A DNA stretch of 10,557 nucleotides, from NCBI GenBank assembly GCA_030615655.1, contig JAUWYU010000039.1:1-10557 (forward strand), read 5' to 3'. Numbering within the stretch: the stretch's first letter is position 1; every line of letters begins with the position of its first letter. A program made the position numbers and the translations under genes. This stretch comes from Dehalococcoidia bacterium (lineage in GTDB: Bacteria > Chloroflexota > Dehalococcoidia > Dehalococcoidales > RBG-16-60-22). Under the pieces are notes generated by a model, which was given only the letters and a program-made list of their open reading frames with translations, was not told where the DNA came from and did not search any database. Below are positions 6,240 to 10,557 of this stretch, one piece after another.

Positions 6240-6699
6240 TCTCGGCTTTTCTGTCCAGATACATGCCGATGGCAAAGCCAATACCAATGCCAATCACAGT
6301 GCCGATACCGGGATTATCCGCCGCTACCCCGAGCGACCCACCAATCACCCCTCCAATTACCATGCCGATACCAATTCCCATACCCAGGTAATGCCCCTTG
6401 TCCACCAGCTTATGGACTTTCTTCAGGTGCTCGACCAGACCACTAACAGCTCTGGTATGTCTCTTCATGCCCTCTTTGCCGGGCATCTGAGTTAAGAGGC
6501 TCATTTCCTGCATCAGTCCGGTGATTTCCGGCTGAAGTCTCTGGCACTCTCCACACGTATGGGAAAAATCATCAACCCTTTTAGTAACGCGCAGCAGCAG
6601 GTCAAGTTTGTATTTTTTATAACCCTTCTGACCCAGCGTGATTTGGTACTGGCCTATCTCCGTGGTAACGCGGTTGTACCACTGGCTGCCGACTTCCAT
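6220..6699 (-). CDS. Hypothetical glycine-zipper membrane protein with CxxC
   Basis: A 159-aa protein of unknown function. The N-terminal ~100 residues are soluble, probably helical and rich in Lys, Arg, Gln and Leu, with HTCGEC at 47-52 (Cys49 and Cys52 as a CxxC pair that could bind metal or form a disulfide). The C-terminal part is a glycine zipper: GMGIGIGMVIGGVIGGSLGV (106-125) and GIGTVIGIGIGFAIGMYL (131-148) form a likely two-helix membrane hairpin split by AADNP, followed by the basic tail DRKAEREGRVI. There is no signal peptide, so the N-domain is likely cytoplasmic. CAGGAA lies about 7 bases before the ATG. It sits 18 bases after gatA and 14 before the creatininase-like gene, clearly in the operon. 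Confidence 0.8.
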   Translation of the reverse strand: MEVGSQWYNRVTTEIGQYQITLGQKGYKKYKLDLLLRVTKRVDDFSHTCGECQRLQPEITGLMQEMSLLTQMPGKEGMKRHTRAVSGLVEHLKKVHKLVDKGHYLGMGIGIGMVIGGVIGGSLGVAADNPGIGTVIGIGIGFAIGMYLDRKAEREGRVI

Positions 6700-6717
6700 G
6701 CTAATTCCTGTTTATCC

Positions 6718-8172
6718 TTAAACCTCCACCTTCCGCTTATGCCACTCGGTGGCCTGTTCATACGCATAGGCAACATGGAGGATGGTCTCTTCATCAAAGG
6801 GTTTGCCGATAATCTGCATGCCAATCGGCAGGCCGTCAGTAAAGCCGGCCGGAATCGACATGGCGGGCACTCCTCCGATGTTTATCGGCAGGGTACAGAC
6901 ATCGCTGAGATACATCTGGAACGGGTCGTCCGTCTTCTCCCCTATCTTGAAGGGGACGGTGGGGGAGGTGGGCGTTATTAAAGCATCGTATTTTTTAAAG
7001 GCTTCATTAAATTCTCTGATTATCAGGGTGCGCACCTTCTGGGCTTTGAGGTACCAGGCATCGTAATAACCGGCGGAAAGGGCGTAAGTGCCCAGCATGA
7101 TACGGCGCTTTACCTCGGGGCCGAAGCCGTTCTCGCGCGTCTTCTCCAGCGCCTCCCACATGCTGTCGGCTTCGTAAGAAAAGCCGTATTTTACGCCATC
7201 GTAGCGCGCCAGGTTGGCCGAAGCCTCGGAGGGTGCCAGGATATAATAGACCGCCAGGGCGTAGGGGGTATGAGGCAGGGATACCTCCCGGTCCACTTCC
7301 GCCCCCAGTTCCTCAAGTTCTTTGATGGCAGCTTCCATCACCTCGGCCACCTCTGCCTGCATCCCCTCGACGAAATACTCCCTAGGCACGCCAAGGCGAA
7401 GCCCTTTCAAATCAGCCTTCAGACACCGGGTATAGTCGGGCACCGGCTCAGGAACCGAGGTGGAGTCCCGGCTGTCCGCGCCGGCAATAACGTTAAGCAG
7501 GAGGGCACAGTCGGTAACGTCCTGCGTCAGCGGCCCAATCTGGTCGAGGGAGCTGGCGAAAGCCACCAGTCCGTAACGACTCACCCGCCCGTAGGTGGGC
7601 TTCATGCCGACAACGCTGCAGAATCCCGACGGCTGACGGATACTGCCGCCGGTATCCGAACCAAGAGCGCAAACGGTCTCGCCGGCAGCCACCGCTACCG
7701 CCGAACCGCCGCTGCTGCCGCCGGGCACCCGACTCAGGTCCCAGGGATTACAGGTGACAAACAGGGCCGAGTTCTCCGTCGACGAACCCATGGCGAATTC
7801 ATCCATATTGGACTTGCCCACCATCACCATGTTATGCGCCTTTACCTTCTCAACCACGGCGGCGTCATAGGGAGGCATAAAATTTTGAAGCATCTTTGAC
7901 GAGCATGTCGTCCGTATCCCCCGGGTGCACATATTGTCTTTAATAACAATCGGGACACCGGTCAGCGGACCGGCATCACCCACGGCAATGAGTTCATCGG
8001 CCTTCCGCGCCTGCTCCATAGCCAGCTCATCAGTGATGGTTACCAGGGCATGTACTCTGGAATCAACCTGCCGGATGCGCTCAAGGTAAGACTCAGTAAG
8101 CTCAATCGAGGAAACCTGTTTTTCCCTGAGGAGCCGACTCGCTTCATTTATCGTAACCTGTATATTTGTCAT
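6718..8172 (-). CDS. gatA: Glutamyl-tRNA(Gln)/aspartyl-tRNA(Asn) amidotransferase subunit A
   Basis: The glutaminase subunit of GatCAB. It releases ammonia from glutamine so that GatB can convert Glu-tRNA-Gln, or Asp-tRNA-Asn, to the amidated form. At 484 aa it is full length. The amidase signature is intact: catalytic Lys78 in PIVIKDN, cis-Ser153 in PGGSSGGSA and nucleophile Ser177 in SDTGGSIRQP, at the spacing known for characterised GatA. The later family blocks PTYGRVSRYG (192-201) and INIGGVPAMSIPAGF near the C-terminus are present. The ATG overlaps the gatC stop as ATGA (8169-8172), indicating translational coupling. gatB is not in the window and must be elsewhere. The alternative, a generic amidase, is unlikely given gatC next door. 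Confidence 0.97.
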   Translation of the reverse strand: MTNIQVTINEASRLLREKQVSSIELTESYLERIRQVDSRVHALVTITDELAMEQARKADELIAVGDAGPLTGVPIVIKDNMCTRGIRTTCSSKMLQNFMPPYDAAVVEKVKAHNMVMVGKSNMDEFAMGSSTENSALFVTCNPWDLSRVPGGSSGGSAVAVAAGETVCALGSDTGGSIRQPSGFCSVVGMKPTYGRVSRYGLVAFASSLDQIGPLTQDVTDCALLLNVIAGADSRDSTSVPEPVPDYTRCLKADLKGLRLGVPREYFVEGMQAEVAEVMEAAIKELEELGAEVDREVSLPHTPYALAVYYILAPSEASANLARYDGVKYGFSYEADSMWEALEKTRENGFGPEVKRRIMLGTYALSAGYYDAWYLKAQKVRTLIIREFNEAFKKYDALITPTSPTVPFKIGEKTDDPFQMYLSDVCTLPINIGGVPAMSIPAGFTDGLPIGMQIIGKPFDEETILHVAYAYEQATEWHKRKVEV

Positions 8173-8456
8173 TCCAGCACCGCCCTGACTCTAAAGCAGT
8201 CCCCTTCCCGACGCGGTGCGTTGGCCAGAATATCATCGGCCGGGAAAGAAGGAACCACCTCATCCTCCCTCATGACACTCTGGAGAGCCACCGCTTGAGC
8301 CGTGGGGGGAACACCGGTGGTATCCACCTGCTGCAATACCTCGAAGTTTTCCAGAATATTGGATAACTGCTCACTGAGCCGGGTAATCTCGGACTCGGCC
8401 AGGCCGACCCGGGCCAGACGAGCGATATGCAGTACTTCTTCACGACTAAGCTTCAT
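8169..8456 (-). CDS. gatC: Glutamyl-tRNA(Gln)/aspartyl-tRNA(Asn) amidotransferase subunit C
   Basis: The small GatCAB subunit that wraps around GatA and helps hold the GatA-GatB interface. It begins MKLSREEVLHIARLARVGL, the normal GatC start with its HIA.LARL-like helix, and continues through LSNILENFEVLQQVDTTGV to REDEV and APRREGDCFRV, the family's C-terminal motif. I use the ATG at 8456 (95 aa) rather than the in-frame TTG at 8462 (97 aa). AGGGGG lies 6 bases before the ATG but abuts the TTG. It is the first gene of the seven-gene minus-strand operon, behind an extended -10 promoter near 8501-8509. Confidence 0.95.
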   Translation of the reverse strand: MKLSREEVLHIARLARVGLAESEITRLSEQLSNILENFEVLQQVDTTGVPPTAQAVALQSVMREDEVVPSFPADDILANAPRREGDCFRVRAVLE

Positions 8457-8500
8457 AAGCAACCCCCTGGAATTCTTTTACGAAGGTATTTTACTCGCCA

Positions 8501-8509
8501 ATTATAGCA
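8501..8509 (-). promoter_or_regulatory. Candidate promoter of the gatC operon (extended -10)
   Basis: The minus strand reads TGCTATAAT, a perfect extended -10. Upstream at 8525-8530 is TTGCGG (weak -35, 3 of 6, 18-base spacer), consistent with an extended -10 promoter not needing a good -35. Initiation near 8494 would give a leader of about 38 bases to the gatC ATG. Confidence 0.6.
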
Positions 8510-8544
8510 TTCGCATTCAGCAGCCCGCAACCGAATACCCCCCG

Positions 8545-8574
8545 TTCGCAATCTTGCCATAAAGGCTTTATAAT
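8545..8574 (+). promoter_or_regulatory. Candidate promoter of the NYN-radical SAM operon
   Basis: TATAAT at 8569-8574 has TTCGCA (8545-8550, 4 of 6 to TTGACA) 18 bases upstream. Initiation would be near 8581, about 40 bases before the ATG at 8621. It is back to back with the gatC promoter in the ~160-base divergent gap. Confidence 0.5.
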
Positions 8575-8606
8575 AAAAGCGAAAGAGATATCCCATTGAC
8601 CGGGAT

Positions 8607-8614
8607 AAAGGAGG
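8607..8614 (+). promoter_or_regulatory. Shine-Dalgarno of the NYN gene
   Basis: AAAGGAGG, close to the full anti-16S complement, lies 6 bases before the ATG at 8621. It is among the strongest ribosome-binding sites in the window. Confidence 0.75.
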
Positions 8615-8620
8615 GAAGAT

Positions 8621-9151
8621 ATGGCGGAGAGGGTGATGATATTCATTGACGGGAGCAACCTTTACCACTCCCTTAAAAATCACTTCAACAGGACAGACCT
8701 AGACATCGGCCGATTCTGCCGTAAAATGCTGGGCCGACGCCAGCTAATAAGAATCTACTACTATAATGCCAGAGTGGGACAGAAGCAAGAACCCGAGCTC
8801 TATAAACAACAGCAGGCTTTCTTCGGTGGTGTTAATGCTATACCATATACCGAACTACGACTGGGACGCCTGGTTTACACCAACTGGCCCAGCGTGCCGC
8901 CCTACGAAAAGGGCACTGACGTACAGCTGGCCACCGATATGATAACCCATAGTTATAAGGGCAACTATGATGTGGCTATTCTCATTGCCGGAGATAATGA
9001 CTTCGCCGGTGCCGTCCAGGCCGTAAAGGATAACGGGAAGCACGTTGAGGTTGCTTTATTCGGCAAGCAGGGTACTTCCCAGCAGCTAAGAGCCGCTGCG
9101 GACAGGGTAATACCGATTAACTCCCGGCTGCTTAAAGCCTGCTGGAAATAA
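8621..9151 (+). CDS. NYN domain protein (LabA/DUF88-like PIN-fold nuclease)
   Basis: A 176-aa single-domain protein of the NYN family, a PIN-like fold usually associated with metal-dependent RNA cleavage. The acidic motifs are all visible: FIDGSNLYHSL (8-18) with Asp10 and Asn13, KGTDVQLATDM (97-107) with Asp100 and Asp106, and IAGDNDFAGAV (122-132) with Asp125 and Asp127. The final strand VEVALFG (142-148) is typical, and no C-terminal extra domain such as OST-HTH is present. An active nuclease is likely, but the RNA target is unknown. The start is fixed by a strong AAAGGAGG. The gene is divergent from gatC and followed by the radical-SAM gene after 23 bases, so the two probably share a transcript. 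Confidence 0.92.
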   Translation: MAERVMIFIDGSNLYHSLKNHFNRTDLDIGRFCRKMLGRRQLIRIYYYNARVGQKQEPELYKQQQAFFGGVNAIPYTELRLGRLVYTNWPSVPPYEKGTDVQLATDMITHSYKGNYDVAILIAGDNDFAGAVQAVKDNGKHVEVALFGKQGTSQQLRAAADRVIPINSRLLKACWK

Positions 9152-9174
9152 ATTGCGTCTGCCAGACAAAGTTG

Positions 9175-10557
9175 ATGAGGGATAAAGCCAGAAAAAACAT
9201 AGGGACAAAGAACCGGTTTGGCGCACGATTTCTCCGAGAAGAAGGCACTATTGTCAAGGACTGGGGCGGGAGACTGCCGGTTGCCCTCATCTACCCGAAC
9301 TCCTACTACCTGGGTATGTCCAACCTGGGAATTCACACTATCTACAATCTGTTAAACGGCTACCGGGAGGTTGTCTGTGAACGGGTCTTCCGGGAAAGAG
9401 AAGATAAGAATCCACCCGCGTCTATAGAATCACGGCGACCACTCACCGATTTTGCTGTCCTGGCCTTCTCATTATCCTACGAACTGGACTACTTCAATGT
9501 CGTGAATATCCTTAAAACCAGCGGCATTCCCTTATATGCTGCCGACCGCGACGAAAGGCACCCCCTCGTAATCGCCGGAGGCACCTGCATCACCGCCAAC
9601 CCCATGCCGCTTTCACCGTTCTTCGATTGCCTCTGCATCGGCGAGGCCGAGGCAATTATACCCGCCATGCTCCCCGTATTATTCGAGGGCATCAGCGACA
9701 GCCGGGAGGAACTGCTGAAGACACTGGCAACACTGCCCGGCATCTACGTGCCTTCTTGTCCTCCTGAAACCCCCGTAGTCCGCCAGTGGGTTAAGGATAT
9801 TGACGACTTTACCGCTACGTCGGTTGTACTCACGCTGGATACGGAGCTGGGTGATTTATATCTCATCGAGGTGGAGCGGGGATGCCAGCGTGGATGCCGC
9901 TTCTGTCTGGTGAATACCGCCTTTGCCCCCATGCGCTTACGCTCTGTCGACAAGATACTAAAGCAAGCCCGAGATGGACTCAGCTACCGCAGACGCATCG
10001 GACTGGTCGGGCCAGCTGTTGCCGACCACCCCCAGATTGAGGAAATACTTTCCGGCCTGCGCCGGATAGGCGCCGAGCTGTCCATCAGTTCACTGCGGAT
10101 AGGCTCCCTCTCTTTGGAAATACTGAGCGAGCTCTCTAAAGGCAAAGTACAGACCATCGCCATCGCCCCGGAGTCCGGCTCCGAGCGACTGCGCCGGATG
10201 ATAAATAAAGACATCTCGGACAGCGATATTCTGGAAGCCGTGGACGCGATTGCCGCGCAAGGTTTTAAGCAGCTCAAGCTCTATTTCATGCTCGGCCTGC
10301 CCACGGAGACCGATGATGACGCCGAAGACATTATCAAACTGACCTTGGCTATTAAAGACAGACTTGACCGGCAGCACGGCAGCACCCGTATCACCCTCAA
10401 TGCCACCCCCTTCGTACCCAAGGCCGGCACGCCCTTCCAGTGGCTGCCCATGGCTTCCCAGGAGACGCTGAACAGCCGCCTGTCCCTGTTAAGAAGCAGC
10501 CTGCCGCTGAAAGGAATCCGGCTCAATGAAGAAAGCCCCGCCTGGAGTCAGATTCAG
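9175..10557 (+). CDS. Radical SAM protein with N-terminal B12-binding-like domain (3' end outside window)
   Basis: Open for 461 codons to the window end with no stop, so partial. Residues about 34-170 resemble the cobalamin-binding-like domain of B12-type radical SAM proteins: PVALIYPNSYYLGMSNLGIH (35-54), AFSLSYELDYFNVVNIL (97-113), VIAGGTCITANP (132-143) and CIGEAEA (154-160). The radical SAM core has the [4Fe-4S] motif CQRGCRFC (Cys237, Cys241, Cys244), then IAPESGSERLRRMI and LKLYFMLGLPTETDDD. It resembles uncharacterised large radical SAM proteins that are often joined to a DUF2344-type partner, but that part would lie beyond the window. The substrate is unknown. The ATG at 9175 is the only good start before the conserved block, although no clear Shine-Dalgarno precedes it; TTG at 9172 is possible. 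Likely co-transcribed with the NYN gene. Confidence 0.9.
   Translation, partial: MRDKARKNIGTKNRFGARFLREEGTIVKDWGGRLPVALIYPNSYYLGMSNLGIHTIYNLLNGYREVVCERVFREREDKNPPASIESRRPLTDFAVLAFSLSYELDYFNVVNILKTSGIPLYAADRDERHPLVIAGGTCITANPMPLSPFFDCLCIGEAEAIIPAMLPVLFEGISDSREELLKTLATLPGIYVPSCPPETPVVRQWVKDIDDFTATSVVLTLDTELGDLYLIEVERGCQRGCRFCLVNTAFAPMRLRSVDKILKQARDGLSYRRRIGLVGPAVADHPQIEEILSGLRRIGAELSISSLRIGSLSLEILSELSKGKVQTIAIAPESGSERLRRMINKDISDSDILEAVDAIAAQGFKQLKLYFMLGLPTETDDDAEDIIKLTLAIKDRLDRQHGSTRITLNATPFVPKAGTPFQWLPMASQETLNSRLSLLRSSLPLKGIRLNEESPAWSQIQ

Noticed and set aside
7270..7899. 209-aa plus-strand open frame opposite gatA
   Set aside because: Antisense shadow of gatA; His/Arg-rich with no domain pattern.
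8551..8574. TTGCCA at 8554-8559 as the -35 of the NYN promoter
   Set aside because: Only 9 bases separate it from TATAAT, too short for sigma-70; TTCGCA at 8545-8550 has workable spacing.
8453..8683. Minus-strand 76-aa open frame across the divergent intergenic region
   Set aside because: Overlaps the promoter elements and the start of the NYN gene; low-complexity basic product with no family resemblance.

Overview
The window looks like chromosomal DNA of a free-living bacterium, most likely a Chloroflexota member of the Dehalococcoidia type. This rests on the overall look of the ArgRS, TrpRS, GatA and radical-SAM proteins and on moderate-to-high GC coding; it is an inference with no database search behind it. 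Coding is dense and there is no non-coding stretch over 300 bases. The longest gap is the ~160-base divergent promoter region at 8457-8620. I saw no tRNA, rRNA, CRISPR array, insertion sequence or clear rho-independent terminator.

Layout. (1) 32-3467, plus strand: argS (arginyl-tRNA synthetase), trpS (tryptophanyl-tRNA synthetase) and a small AT-rich polytopic membrane protein, closely spaced as one operon. (2) 3477-8456, minus strand: a seven-gene run transcribed leftward from a promoter near 8500: gatC, gatA, a 159-aa glycine-zipper membrane protein, a creatininase-fold protein with altered metal-ligand positions, a 70-aa conserved-looking small protein that starts with TTG, an Lrp/AsnC regulator and a class I/II PLP aminotransferase. 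Intergenic gaps are about 12-23 bases, and gatC/gatA overlap by ATGA. A second promoter-like sequence lies inside the end of the 70-aa gene and could drive lrp plus the aminotransferase separately. The two operons converge with only 9 bases between stop codons. (3) 8621 to the window end, plus strand, divergent from gatC: a NYN/LabA-type PIN-fold nuclease-like protein, then a radical-SAM protein with an N-terminal B12-binding-like domain that runs off the window.

How the genes fit together. Three loci concern aminoacyl-tRNA supply: argS, trpS and gatCA, the last for tRNA-dependent amidation. gatB is not in the window. The Lrp-type regulator next to an aminotransferase suggests local amino-acid-responsive control. 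The creatininase-like, glycine-zipper and 70-aa proteins have no assignable role from sequence alone.

The most unusual thing in the window is inside argS: an in-frame tandem pair of 81-bp repeats adding 54 residues to the N-terminal tRNA-binding domain of an otherwise normal arginyl-tRNA synthetase. Other points of interest are a creatininase homologue lacking canonical metal ligands, a five-tract G-rich motif over that gene's ribosome-binding region, and two identical extended -10 sequences, each about 40 bases before a gene start. I did not find convincing evidence of a wholly new multi-gene system.
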